Positions 27,427 through 36,183 of a stretch of 64,000 bases of DNA are shown piece by piece. Below the pieces are notes generated by a model that was not told the origin of the DNA, searched no databases, and worked only from the letters and a program-made list of their open reading frames with translations. This DNA is from Geofilum rhodophaeum (lineage in GTDB: Bacteria; Bacteroidota; Bacteroidia; Bacteroidales; Marinilabiliaceae). Every line of letters begins with the position of its first letter. Within the stretch, counting starts at the first letter, position 1. The position numbers were made by a program, and so were the translations under genes. The stretch is taken from assembly GCF_002210225.1 (NCBI RefSeq), contig NZ_MWUJ01000007.1, positions 120,873 through 184,872 of the forward strand, written 5' to 3'.

Positions 27427-29193
27427 TTAATCCTGTGCCAACTGATGCACCAGTCCCGCATACTTACCACCCTGCTGCATCAACTCCTGGTGATTGCCGC
27501 GCTCAATAATGCGCCCCTCTTCCAGCACCAGTATCAAATCGCTGTGCTTGATGGTACTCAAGCGGTGTGCAACAGCTATTACGGTACGGGTCGCAAAAAT
27601 GTTCTCAATGGCTTTTTGAATGTATTGCTCGGTAATGGAATCAACGGCACTGGTGGCCTCATCCAGAATAATCAGCTCCTTATTGCCACAAAGGGCGCGG
27701 GCAAAGGACAGCAGCTGACCCTGACCCTTCGACAGGTTGTCGCCATTGTCCTGCACCACAAAATCGTAGCCGCCTTTCAGCTGCCGGATAAAGGGTTCGG
27801 CATACACAAAGCGCGCGGCATCCTCAATGGCCTCATCGTCGATGCCGGGTCTGCCCAGTCCAATATTAAAGCGTATGCTGTCGTTAAACAGGAAAATATC
27901 CTGCTGCATCACCGACACGGTTTCACGAATCTGGCGCAGGGGCAAATCGCGCAGCTCTTTCCCGTTGATGGTGATGGAACCCCGGTAACCGGTGTAGGTC
28001 TTGGTAAGCAGGCGTATGATGGTGGACTTACCGGAGCCGGTGGTGCCGACCAGGGCAATGCGGTCGCCCTTGCGGAGGGTGAAAGAGACGTTTTTGAGGA
28101 CGTCTTCGCCATCGGGACTGTAACGGAAGGAGACGTCTTTAAAAACGATGTCGGCTACCGCCAGCGGCGCGACGTCGCGCCGCTGAACACAATGGGCGGG
28201 CTCTTCTTCCTCCTGCTCAAACAGCGAACTGATGTGTTCCAGGGCCGAGAGGGCGCGCTGTATGGTCGTGACCTGCTGGGCAAACTGTCGAACGGGGATA
28301 AAGAGGCGGCCGAGGGTGGTGACGAAGACAATCAATACCCCAATGGTAAAGTTAAGGTCCCACACCTGCACGGCGCCGTACCAAATAACGAGGGCGGTGG
28401 CGATGGAGGTGATGCCTTCTACCACCGAATACAGGGCGGCATCGTACACGTTGGATCGATTTTGCGCATCGGAGTACTCCTTGTTGAGCCGGTCGTACTT
28501 ATTAAATACCGTGTCCTCAGCGGCATAGAGCTGGATGGTCTTCATGCCGTAAAGCGTTTCCTGCAAATAGGCAGCCGAGCGGGCGAGACTGTTGCGACTC
28601 TGGTCGAAGGCGCGGCGGATTTTACGGCGCAGAAAGCGCATCACCAGCACAATCAGGGGCACCACCAGCAGCAAGACCAGGGTGAGCTGCCAGTTGAGGT
28701 AGAAGAGGTAGCCCACCAGGGCCAGGGTCTTTACCGTGTCGGCCAGGAGGCCCAAAATACCGGCGGCAAAACTCTCGGCAATACTCTCCATATCGCTGGT
28801 GAGCCGCGAAAGGGTGACGCCGATGGGATGGCGGTCGTAGTAGCGCATCGGAAAGCGCAGGGCCTTGCCGAACAAATCGCGCCGCATATCCAGAATGGCA
28901 TGGCCTCCTGCTTTGGCAAAGGCATAACTGTAGAGTCCGTCGAGCAGAAAATTCACCAGCAGCACCCCGCCCAAGATCAGCGAGTAGGTTTTAAGGCCCT
29001 CCGCATCGCCGGGGAGAATGAAATCGTCGATGATGCGCTCTACCAGCCATAAGAAGGCGATGCCGGCAGCGGTGGTAAGGGGAATGGAGGCGATGCTCAG
29101 AATCAGCCACTTTTTATGGGGACCAAAATAAGTCCCGAAGCGACGCATCAGCCACAAGTCCTTACTCTTCAAAAACTTTCTCAAAAATCTCAT
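27427..29193 (-). CDS. ABC exporter half-transporter, catalytically competent subunit
   Basis: 588 residues: N-terminal six-helix membrane domain, then an ATPase domain with Walker A GTTGSGKST, signature LSKGQGQ (unusual), Walker B LIILDEATSAVD with catalytic Glu, and H-loop AVAHRLST. Overlaps the preceding half-transporter by 4 bases (ATGA), the usual layout for a heterodimer. In the dimer its Walker A/B pairs with the normal LSGGQ of the partner, forming the active site, while its own LSKGQ contributes to the degenerate site. Confidence 0.93.
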   Translation of the reverse strand: MRFLRKFLKSKDLWLMRRFGTYFGPHKKWLILSIASIPLTTAAGIAFLWLVERIIDDFILPGDAEGLKTYSLILGGVLLVNFLLDGLYSYAFAKAGGHAILDMRRDLFGKALRFPMRYYDRHPIGVTLSRLTSDMESIAESFAAGILGLLADTVKTLALVGYLFYLNWQLTLVLLLVVPLIVLVMRFLRRKIRRAFDQSRNSLARSAAYLQETLYGMKTIQLYAAEDTVFNKYDRLNKEYSDAQNRSNVYDAALYSVVEGITSIATALVIWYGAVQVWDLNFTIGVLIVFVTTLGRLFIPVRQFAQQVTTIQRALSALEHISSLFEQEEEEPAHCVQRRDVAPLAVADIVFKDVSFRYSPDGEDVLKNVSFTLRKGDRIALVGTTGSGKSTIIRLLTKTYTGYRGSITINGKELRDLPLRQIRETVSVMQQDIFLFNDSIRFNIGLGRPGIDDEAIEDAARFVYAEPFIRQLKGGYDFVVQDNGDNLSKGQGQLLSFARALCGNKELIILDEATSAVDSITEQYIQKAIENIFATRTVIAVAHRLSTIKHSDLILVLEEGRIIERGNHQELMQQGGKYAGLVHQLAQD

Positions 29194-30941
29194 TGCTCCC
29201 CTCCTTCCTGCACCATTTGGGTGGTGCGGTAAAAATCGGATTTTTTCAACAGCTCCTCGTGCGTGCCCATAGCGGTCAGGCGACCGTCTTCCAGTACAAG
29301 GTTAAAGTCGCAGCGCTCGAGCACGCTCATGCGATTGGAGACCAGCACCAGCATGGAGGCTACTTTGTTGTCGAAGAGTTGCTTAATCAGGAAACGTTCG
29401 GTGTCGGCATCTACGGCCGAAAACACATCGTCGAGCACCAGCAACTGCCCCGGTGCGTAGAGAGCGCGGGCGAGACTGATTCGCTGTTTTTGTCCCCCCG
29501 ACAGCATGATGCCTTTTTCGCCCACCATGGTCTGCTCCTTTTTAGGAAAGCGGTCCAGTTCATCGGCCAGGGCACTGCGAAATACCGCCTTTTTTATTTC
29601 CGGCGGGTCCACCTGCAGTTCCTTGCCAAAAGCGATGTTGTTCTCCACCGTATCCGAAAACAAAAACACATCCTGACTCACCGTCCTGACCCGGGTGCGC
29701 ACATCCTGGCCACGCAGACCGGCAGCGTCCGTGGCCCCGTAAAAGAGTTGTCCCGCCTCCGGCTTCAAATAACCGTTGAGCAGATTCACCAGGGTAGATT
29801 TTCCGGCCCCCAAGGGACCGGTAATGCCAACGACCTGTCCGGGTTTAATCCGGAAGTTCAAATTATTCAAGACCGGTGCTTCCCCATTGTGGTACTGAAA
29901 AGTCAAATCCGTGGCGTGCACGCCCTCATCCAGCAAATGCGCCCTCTGCTCAGCCGCCAGCGCCGGTTTGTCGTCGTCCTCCCCCTTGCGGTTCATAATG
30001 GTTTGGAGACTGGTAATTCCGACAAAGCCCTGCTGAAACACGGTCAACACCCAACCCAGTCCCATAATCGGATGAGTCAGCAACGCCGCATAAGCAATGT
30101 ACTCAGTCAGCTGTCCAATGGTAAACTCACCACTGATTACCAGCAGTCCACCGGCAAACAGCACCACAATTTTGAGCACCTGCTCCATGCTGCCCAACAG
30201 CGGCATAATGAAGGACCGAATCCAGGCAATTTTCAGCGTAAAACCCAACAGCGAAACATTTTCCTCCTCCACCTTATCCTCGGCCCAATGGTGAATGTTG
30301 TAACTTTTGATGACGGCATTGCCCGAGAGGAAGGATACGGTGCGACCGGAAAGCCGCTGGAGGGCTTCCATGCGCAGATGGGTATTCTTCACCATGATAA
30401 CCATACCAAAGCGCACAATGATGAAGATGACCACCAGCGGTACCATACAGTACAGGGTTAATGTGGGCGACATCGCCCACATTTTGTAAGGCGTTACCGA
30501 CAGAGAAAACAGTATGTTGCCAATCTGCAACAAACCAAAACCGGTAATCATCCGCACCCCGTTAATGTCGTTGTTGATTCGCGAAATGATCGACCCGCTG
30601 CTGTTGGCATCGTAGTAGGCCTTCCCAAAAGTCGAAAGCTTGCGAAACAACTCTCCCTTCAGTTGCCGCTCCACCAAACGCCCCGGCACAAAAAAGAGAA
30701 CGCGCGACAGGGAGCGGACCACCATCAGCCCTAAGGCCAGGAGCAAAATAAGTCCCACATATTGATAAAAATCGCCGCTGCTGTCCACCCGCCCCAGTGC
30801 AATGGCATCGATGCTCTTTTGAATGTATTCAGGAATGGTCACCGAGGCCCAAATGGTGAGGGCCAGGAACACAATGCCCCCGGTGTACCACCATCGGTAA
30901 CGGTGCGTGTAACGCAATAAAAATTTAAGTTTCGACCACAT
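29190..30941 (-). CDS. ABC exporter half-transporter, degenerate subunit
   Basis: 583 residues: membrane domain, then an ATPase domain with Walker A GPLGAGKST, signature LSGGQKQ, Walker B LLVLDDVFSAVD in which Asp replaces the catalytic Glu, and LVSNRMS where Asn replaces the switch His. These are standard signs of the non-hydrolysing site of heterodimeric exporters (BmrCD/TmrAB-like). It starts 13 bases after the glutamate-cysteine ligase gene. Substrate unknown; drugs, lipids or low-molecular-weight thiols are possible. Confidence 0.93.
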   Translation of the reverse strand: MWSKLKFLLRYTHRYRWWYTGGIVFLALTIWASVTIPEYIQKSIDAIALGRVDSSGDFYQYVGLILLLALGLMVVRSLSRVLFFVPGRLVERQLKGELFRKLSTFGKAYYDANSSGSIISRINNDINGVRMITGFGLLQIGNILFSLSVTPYKMWAMSPTLTLYCMVPLVVIFIIVRFGMVIMVKNTHLRMEALQRLSGRTVSFLSGNAVIKSYNIHHWAEDKVEEENVSLLGFTLKIAWIRSFIMPLLGSMEQVLKIVVLFAGGLLVISGEFTIGQLTEYIAYAALLTHPIMGLGWVLTVFQQGFVGITSLQTIMNRKGEDDDKPALAAEQRAHLLDEGVHATDLTFQYHNGEAPVLNNLNFRIKPGQVVGITGPLGAGKSTLVNLLNGYLKPEAGQLFYGATDAAGLRGQDVRTRVRTVSQDVFLFSDTVENNIAFGKELQVDPPEIKKAVFRSALADELDRFPKKEQTMVGEKGIMLSGGQKQRISLARALYAPGQLLVLDDVFSAVDADTERFLIKQLFDNKVASMLVLVSNRMSVLERCDFNLVLEDGRLTAMGTHEELLKKSDFYRTTQMVQEGGEQ

Positions 30942-30953
30942 AAATGTTTGTCC

Positions 30954-32357
30954 TTAATGGCAGGAACAAGGTTCCTGGAAAGTGCCGTATTGGTGCGCCT
31001 CAAGCACCTGATGCGCCTGCGTTTTGCCGGTCGTTAACAGCTCATCCAGCACATCCAGATAGGGGGCCTCCGAAGCCATGCCCAATTTTAAAGCCCGTCG
31101 CTCCAGGCCCTGTTGGGCCAAAGTTAACAAGTTGCGGGCAATATCGTGCAGACGATGGGCCCCAAATCGGGCCTCCAGGCCCATTTTGGGCACCTCCTTC
31201 CGCAGACCTAAAATCGCCTCCCTGCCCAGGTCCACCGCCATCTGGTGGGCAGCTGAAAGACTTTCGGCATCGTACAAAAGGCCGACCCACCAGGCAGCCA
31301 GGGCCGTAACCATTTCTGGACTCCCCGCATCGGCACCACGCAGCTCAATAAAACGCTTCAGACGAATGTCCGGAAACACCGTGGAGACATGCACCTCCCA
31401 GTCGGCCAGCTCCGCCTCAAAACCATATTTCTCCCTGGCACCACCCGCCATAAAAGTCCTGAAAGTCATTTCCTCCGCATCGTAGTACTTTCCGTCGCGG
31501 TAAATAAAATACATCGGCACATCCAGCAGGTAGTCCACCCACGAGGCGTAACTGAAATCCTCATCCAGGACAAAAGGCAGAAAACCACATCGGTCGTCGT
31601 CGGTATCGTCCCACACCCGTGAGCGGTACGACAAGTAACCATTAGCTTTACCCTCAGTCAGGGGCGAATGGGCAAACAAGGCCATAACGACCGACTGAAA
31701 AGCCTGCCCCACCTGCATCTTACGTACCATATCCTGCTCCGACTCAAAATCTACATTTACCTGAATGGAACAGGTCCGTGTCATCATATCCAAACCCAAA
31801 CTGCCTTTCTTAGGCATATATGCCCGCATGTAACGGTAACGCTCCTTCGGCATCCAGGGTACCTCTTCACGAGGCGTAAAGGGGTCAAAGCCCATGGGCA
31901 AAGCATAGAAGCCCATCTCCTTACCCAAATCGCCCAAGCGCTCAAAGTGCTCCTTCGTCTCCGTCCAGGTAGCATGAACCGTTTCGTGCTTAGCCCCCGA
32001 AAGCTCAAACTGTCCCCCCGGCTCCAAAGTAATACTCGCACCCTCCTTCTCCAGACCAATCACCTGTCCACGTTCTGTCATAGGTGCCCAATCGTCGCCT
32101 CCCCAACGCTTCAGCAGCGCAGCAATACCGGGCGACCCCTCAGCCTTCAAGTCCACACCCGCAACACCAACACCAACATCAGCACCAGCATCAGCACCAG
32201 CATCAGCATCAGCATCAGCACCGGCGCCTCCCTCGTACGACAAGCGCCTGTTGGTCCCCCGCTCAAACAAAAACTGCTCGTGCTCCGTCCCAATCCCCCA
32301 GTGCTCAGGCCCCTTCTCTCCGGCCCTAAACCACGCCACCAAATCCTCTTTCTTCAT
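30954..32357 (-). CDS. Glutamate-cysteine ligase, GCS2/plant type
   Basis: 467 residues. Family features: GIGTEHEQFLF near the N-terminus, LEPGGQFELSGA, MGFDPFTPREEVPWMPKERYRYM, MMTRTCSIQVNVDF, SPLTEGKANGYLSYRS. Joins Glu and Cys with ATP to make gamma-glutamylcysteine (EC 6.3.2.2). Between the TEHEQF strand and the DDWAPMTE region lies a low-complexity Ala/Asp/Gly/Val stretch (about residues 45-68) coded by a hexanucleotide-like repeat. The protein ends in a Cys-rich tail (EPCSCH). It precedes the ABC exporter closely. Confidence 0.92.
   Translation of the reverse strand: MKKEDLVAWFRAGEKGPEHWGIGTEHEQFLFERGTNRRLSYEGGAGADADADAGADAGADVGVGVAGVDLKAEGSPGIAALLKRWGGDDWAPMTERGQVIGLEKEGASITLEPGGQFELSGAKHETVHATWTETKEHFERLGDLGKEMGFYALPMGFDPFTPREEVPWMPKERYRYMRAYMPKKGSLGLDMMTRTCSIQVNVDFESEQDMVRKMQVGQAFQSVVMALFAHSPLTEGKANGYLSYRSRVWDDTDDDRCGFLPFVLDEDFSYASWVDYLLDVPMYFIYRDGKYYDAEEMTFRTFMAGGAREKYGFEAELADWEVHVSTVFPDIRLKRFIELRGADAGSPEMVTALAAWWVGLLYDAESLSAAHQMAVDLGREAILGLRKEVPKMGLEARFGAHRLHDIARNLLTLAQQGLERRALKLGMASEAPYLDVLDELLTTGKTQAHQVLEAHQYGTFQEPCSCH
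32160..32228. repeat. Simple-sequence repeat inside ligase gene
   Basis: Tandem array of six-base units (mostly GCATCA/GCACCA, with variants such as ACACCA) within the coding sequence; copy changes of whole units keep the frame. Confidence 0.85.
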
Positions 32358-32397
32358 TTCAATATCTCCAGTTTAAAGGACCAAAGTCCCCTTTTAT

Positions 32398-32697
32398 TTA
32401 TACCACTTCCTTCTAATAATAGCCGAAGACTTTAGTCTGAGGCTGCGGGTTTAAACCCGCTTACAAAAACAAGCGCTCTGCGCTTGACCTATCCCTCCCA
32501 ATAATCACCCAGGACTTCAGTCCTGGGACTTGGCCCCGAGGCCGCGGACTTCAGTCCGCTTTCCAGAACAGCGCGAAGCGCTGACCTATCCTTCCCAATC
32601 ATAACCCAGGGTTTCAACCCTGGGGTTTTGGGAGAGCCCGCAGAGACGGGAGAGCCCGCAGAGCCGCCAGAGCTCGCCAGAGCCCGCCCCAGAGCCC
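32398..32697. repeat. Cluster of short palindromic repeats A
   Basis: Several small perfect or near-perfect palindromes in a row: GACTTTAGTC, GCGGGTTTAAACCCGC, CCCAGGACTTCAGTCCTGGG, GCGGACTTCAGTCCGC, CCCAGGGTTTCAACCCTGGG, plus repeats of the unit GAGAGCCCGCAGAG. It fills the gap between the ligase gene and the ATP-grasp gene. Related clusters occur at 34068-34260 and 43770-44035. Confidence 0.8.
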
Positions 32698-33759
32698 CTA
32701 AAGCTCTCCTACCGGCTCTCCCAAAACACACGCCAGCACATACTTCTCCACTTGCCGGTTCTTCCCCACATAAGGAAAATCGTGCATCGACAGCATCGCC
32801 GGCGCGTTGAGCTCCACCACAATATAGTTCTCCTCCGCCGGTTCCGCCTCCCAATCACTGATGATCATATCTACTCCGGCTATCCGCAGACCCGCAGCAG
32901 CCGCAGCCAGCACCGCCTTCTCTTTATAGAAAGCAGGCATCTCATCGGTCACATCTATGCTGTCACCTCCCGTGCTCAGGTTCGAATTCTTGCGCAAATA
33001 AACCTTCTTGCCGTCAGTCAAGACCGTGTCCAAAGAAAGTCCCTCCACGGCCAAATGCCGCTCCACTTCCTCATCCACCTTTATCTTCAACAAGGGATAA
33101 CGGTAATCGTCACCGCGTCCCACATTCTTAGCCGCAATCAGCTCAGTAACCGTAGCGCATCCATCGCCCGTTACATTGGCCGGCTCCCGATAAGCGATGG
33201 CCCTGACCACCCCTTCAATCACCAAAAAGCGGAATTCCCTGCCGGCATGCTGCTCTTCTACAATGACTTTCGTAGAATGACGAAAAGCCCGATCCAGCGC
33301 CCCAAGCAAGGCCTCCTTTGAGTCGATGGCCGTACTCACGGCGATACCGTGGTCGGTATCGGCCGGTTTAACCACCAAAGGAAAGGCAGGCAAGTCCACA
33401 CGCTCAAGAGCAGCTGCATCCAACACCAGCTCGCCCTTCTTCCGGTCTACAAAAAGCGCCTGTTTTTTCAACAATACACCCTTGGCCGAACGCACCCCCT
33501 TGCGCGCTAAAAACTGCTTAGTCATCCACTTATCGTTCGAAATCCAATAAGCGATCAGACTGTTGCCATCCGAGATGGTACCCTCCAAAATGATGTATTC
33601 TTTACCCTTCCAGGTAACAGCCAGCAGATTATTGTCCGCATCGATCACCTCAAAGGGAATATTCCGTCGAAGCAGTTCAGCAATAATGATTTGCGTCGTT
33701 GCCTCAAATTGCTCATAGCCCTTTAAGGGTACAAACTGAAAAGTATTCTCCATATGCAT
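32698..33759 (-). CDS. ATP-grasp ligase resembling glutathione synthetase domain of GshF
   Basis: 353 residues (start ATG 33759 or two codons on, MENTFQ). ATP-grasp features: PLVVKPADTDHGIAVS, VIVEEQHAGREFRFLVI, VNVELNAPAML-like end (IVVELNAPAM). The N-terminal half, with ISNDKWMTKQFLARKGV, is like the ATP-grasp module of bifunctional GshF and cyanophycin-synthetase-like ligases. It lies upstream of glutamate-cysteine ligase on the same strand, so joining Gly to gamma-glutamylcysteine is the most likely job, but a different acceptor is possible. Confidence 0.8.
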   Translation of the reverse strand: MHMENTFQFVPLKGYEQFEATTQIIIAELLRRNIPFEVIDADNNLLAVTWKGKEYIILEGTISDGNSLIAYWISNDKWMTKQFLARKGVRSAKGVLLKKQALFVDRKKGELVLDAAALERVDLPAFPLVVKPADTDHGIAVSTAIDSKEALLGALDRAFRHSTKVIVEEQHAGREFRFLVIEGVVRAIAYREPANVTGDGCATVTELIAAKNVGRGDDYRYPLLKIKVDEEVERHLAVEGLSLDTVLTDGKKVYLRKNSNLSTGGDSIDVTDEMPAFYKEKAVLAAAAAGLRIAGVDMIISDWEAEPAEENYIVVELNAPAMLSMHDFPYVGKNRQVEKYVLACVLGEPVGEL

Positions 33760-33809
33760 AAAATATACAGCAGCCTACGCCGACAAAAAGTGTATCCATC
33801 AAAGAAATG

Positions 33810-33817
33810 CAAAGTTA
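33810..33817 (-). promoter_or_regulatory. -7 element of ATP-grasp gene
   Basis: TAACTTTG on the minus strand fits TAnnTTTG; about 50 bases before the start codon. Confidence 0.45.
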
Positions 33818-33863
33818 CCCATAGCTTTTTATCATAAAAAATGCGCTTTAGGCAAAAATCCCT

Positions 33864-33871
33864 TAAATTTG
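33864..33871 (+). promoter_or_regulatory. -7 element of small lipoprotein gene
   Basis: TAAATTTG fits TAnnTTTG and lies 28 bases before the ATG at 33900. Confidence 0.45.
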
Positions 33872-33899
33872 TTGGATTAGCACAAAATACAGCACCAAT

Positions 33900-34088
33900 A
33901 TGCCCAGACAAAGAACTAAAACAAAGGTACTGCCCATAGTGTTTGCACTTATGGCTCTTTTCCTTTCTGCTTGCAGCCAAACACAAAGCGACAAATCGCA
34001 AAGGCACGCCCCCACAAAAAAAGGCGAGATCATCCTCGCCTCCCTCCCCAGCACTCCCTCCCCTGTACAGTCGAAGACTTTAGTCTGA
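33900..34088 (+). CDS. Small lipoprotein
   Basis: 62 codons. The first 22 residues form a lipoprotein signal (VLPIVFALMALFLSACS). The rest is short, basic and low-complexity, and its last 25 codons run through a terminator hairpin for the opposite strand and into a repeat cluster, so the C-terminus may not be ancestral. It has its own -7 element. No function can be given. Confidence 0.5.
   Translation: MPRQRTKTKVLPIVFALMALFLSACSQTQSDKSQRHAPTKKGEIILASLPSTPSPVQSKTLV
34015..34040 (-). terminator. Terminator for the GH51 transcript
   Basis: Stem GGCGAG/CTCGCC (34023-34028, 34035-34040); read on the minus strand it is followed by a run of seven T. About 270 bases beyond the GH51 stop. Confidence 0.6.
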
Positions 34089-34260
34089 GGCCGCGGACTT
34101 CAGTCACGCTCGAGGCAGAGCCTCGATACATCTGGTCATAAACATCTCTTTCTTTGACAGGCCCATAAGCATTGGGGCACGGGTGCCCCGAGGCCGCGGA
34201 CTTCAGTCCTGGGCCTTTAGCAGGGCTATGGGGACCCATAGCCCTGCTAAAGCAAGAGCG
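34068..34260. repeat. Cluster of short palindromic repeats B
   Basis: Holds GACTTTAGTC, GCGGACTTCAGTC, CGAGGCAGAGCCTCG, GGGGCACGGGTGCCCC and an 18-bp-arm hairpin (34215-34232 with 34235-34252, centre GGGACCC). The block 34111-34158 is nearly the same as 43814-43860 in cluster C. Confidence 0.8.
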
Positions 34261-34307
34261 GCCACCCACCAGGGCAGCCGCTCTCCTAAAACGAACTATG
34301 CAAAGAC

Positions 34308-35852
34308 CTACTGCAACTCCAGATTCACCACAGCCATAGCCGGCAAGGTGACTTCCAAAGTGTTCTTGGACAACTTATAGTTTTTGAAAGCAGCAGGAGC
34401 AACCACATCTGCTTTGTCAAAAGTATTGATGGCATTAAAGGCAGGAGCAGTCAGCACTACCCCATTGTTTACTTTCTTCACCTTTCCACTGCCCAAGTCT
34501 ACGATCACTTTAATGGCTTTGTGGGGATTGGTGTTACTCAGACTCACATTTACTTTTCCGTCCTTGGTGGAAGCAGTACCCGAAACAGTAGGTATGGCTA
34601 TATCTCCCACTTTGTACTCTTCTGAACTTAAACTTACCGGGATGTAGGTGGCGTCCTGGTGACCAGAATACATCTTAAAGACATGATAGGTCGGGGTTTT
34701 GATCATCTTATCTCCCTCGGTCAGAATCATGGCTTGCAAAACATTCACTACCTGAGCAATGTTAGCCATCTGCACCCTGTCGGCATGACGATGAAAAATA
34801 TCAAAAGTAGTAGCAGCAATCAAAGCATCGCGCATGGAGTTCTGCTGAAAAAGGAATCCGGGCTCGGTGCCGGGCTCCACTTCGGTCCAGATTCCCCACT
34901 CGTCGACCAACAATCCAATGTTTTTCTCAGGATCGTACTTATCCATGGCTGCAGCATGCTGCGTAATCAAATCATCCATACGCAGACCTTGCGACAATCC
35001 TTTTATGTAAAGGGTTTCGTCGAAACCGGTGGCAGGCGATTTGTAACCCCAGTCGCCGGTAGCAATGGTATAGTAGTGCACCGACAAAGCATCCATGTTG
35101 CGATGTGCGTTTTTCATCACCACATCGGTCCAGCGTACATCAAAGCCATTGGCACCACAGCCAACACGTTGAAACTTACCTTGCCCATACTGACGCGCGT
35201 ACAGGGAGTACTGACGCAGGAGGTCAGAATAATACTCGGGCGTCATGTCGCCACCACAGCCCCAACTCTCATTACCTACACCCAAAAACTTAACGTCCCA
35301 GGGGGCTTCTCGACCATTTTCACGACGCCAGTTGGCCATAGGCACATCATCGTCTGAAACCATATATTCAATCCATTCCACCATTTCCTGTACGGTACCA
35401 CTGCCCACGTTGGCAGAAATGTAGGCATCTGCACCAATCATTTCACAAAGATTCAGGAATTCATGCGTACCAAAGCTGTTGTTCTCAACGGTACCTCCCC
35501 AAAAAACATTCTTAATCTGAGGCCGTTCCGAAACGGGACCTACACCATCTTTCCAATGATAGGTGTCGGCAAAGCAGCCGCCCGGCCAACGAAGCACAGG
35601 TATCTGAAGTTCTTTAAGCGCCTCCAAAACATCCTTCCGATAACCGTTCTCATTAGGAATGTCGGAGTCGGGACCTACCCAAATGCCGTCGTAAATACAG
35701 CGACCCAAATGCTCAGCAAACTGTCCGTAGATGTTTTTGTTGATTACCTGCTCTGCTCCATCAAAATCGAGCTTCATGCTGTTGTCCTGACTGTGCACTG
35801 AAAAGCCCATAGTCAACAACAAGCCTGCGGTCCATAACAAACCTTTCTTCAT
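34308..35852 (-). CDS. Alpha-L-arabinofuranosidase, GH51
   Basis: 514 residues with a signal peptide (ends FSVHSQ). GH51 features: YGQFAEHLGRCIYDGIWVG, VLRWPGGCFADTYHW, acid/base motif GVGNESWGCGG (Glu near 195), nucleophile motif LLVDEWG (Glu near 318) and a C-terminal beta domain. Releases arabinose side chains from arabinoxylan or arabinan. It lies downstream of the xylose transporter-isomerase-kinase genes on the same strand, with its own -7 element. Confidence 0.95.
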   Translation of the reverse strand: MKKGLLWTAGLLLTMGFSVHSQDNSMKLDFDGAEQVINKNIYGQFAEHLGRCIYDGIWVGPDSDIPNENGYRKDVLEALKELQIPVLRWPGGCFADTYHWKDGVGPVSERPQIKNVFWGGTVENNSFGTHEFLNLCEMIGADAYISANVGSGTVQEMVEWIEYMVSDDDVPMANWRRENGREAPWDVKFLGVGNESWGCGGDMTPEYYSDLLRQYSLYARQYGQGKFQRVGCGANGFDVRWTDVVMKNAHRNMDALSVHYYTIATGDWGYKSPATGFDETLYIKGLSQGLRMDDLITQHAAAMDKYDPEKNIGLLVDEWGIWTEVEPGTEPGFLFQQNSMRDALIAATTFDIFHRHADRVQMANIAQVVNVLQAMILTEGDKMIKTPTYHVFKMYSGHQDATYIPVSLSSEEYKVGDIAIPTVSGTASTKDGKVNVSLSNTNPHKAIKVIVDLGSGKVKKVNNGVVLTAPAFNAINTFDKADVVAPAAFKNYKLSKNTLEVTLPAMAVVNLELQ

Positions 35853-35868
35853 AGTTTTAAATTTAGTA

Positions 35869-35876
35869 CAAATATA
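35869..35876 (-). promoter_or_regulatory. -7 element of GH51 gene
   Basis: TATATTTG on the minus strand fits TAnnTTTG; 16 bases before the ATG at 35852, so the leader would be about ten bases. Confidence 0.55.
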
Positions 35877-35947
35877 AAAGACTGTTTAAAAAGTAATTTT
35901 AACCTTAAAAATACGCCATCCTTTATAAAGCTACAACACTTTACAAC

Positions 35948-35975
35948 AAAAAAGAGGGCGCTCGCCCTCTTTTTT
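35948..35975. terminator. Bidirectional terminator
   Basis: Perfect 12-bp stem (AAAAAAGAGGGC with GCCCTCTTTTTT, loop GCTC), A-run and T-run on either side. It closes the sugar porter transcript before the GH51 promoter. Confidence 0.85.
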
Positions 35976-36003
35976 ACCTAACTGCTTTATTCATAACTTG
36001 TCG

Positions 36004-36126
36004 TTATGAAATGCTCAAAAACCAATAAATATGGATAACCGCAAAGAAGATGAACGCAGGGGAATAATAGATTATTTTCAAATTCATTTTATTGAGGACC
36101 TCCGTATTGAGCAGGTAGTTGGGCAT
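36004..36126 (-). CDS. Small membrane protein candidate, 40 residues
   Basis: A 40-codon frame with ATG at 36126 in the gap between the sugar porter and the GH51 gene. The product has a polar N-terminus and one hydrophobic segment (IIYYSPAFIFFAVIHIYWFL). No match is recognised and there is no clear ribosome site; a second ATG lies 13 codons in. Could be a real single-span peptide or chance. Confidence 0.35.
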   Translation of the reverse strand: MPNYLLNTEVLNKMNLKIIYYSPAFIFFAVIHIYWFLSIS

Positions 36127-36183
36127 CGTAATAGATAATTTATGAATAATGCAGGCTAAAGCCTTTAATCAGAGGGAAGGCTT

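Noticed and set aside
27418..29052. Long plus-strand reading frame of over 500 codons
   Set aside because: It is the antisense shadow of the ABC exporter gene; the minus-strand product has all transporter motifs, while the plus-strand translation is low-complexity and matches nothing.
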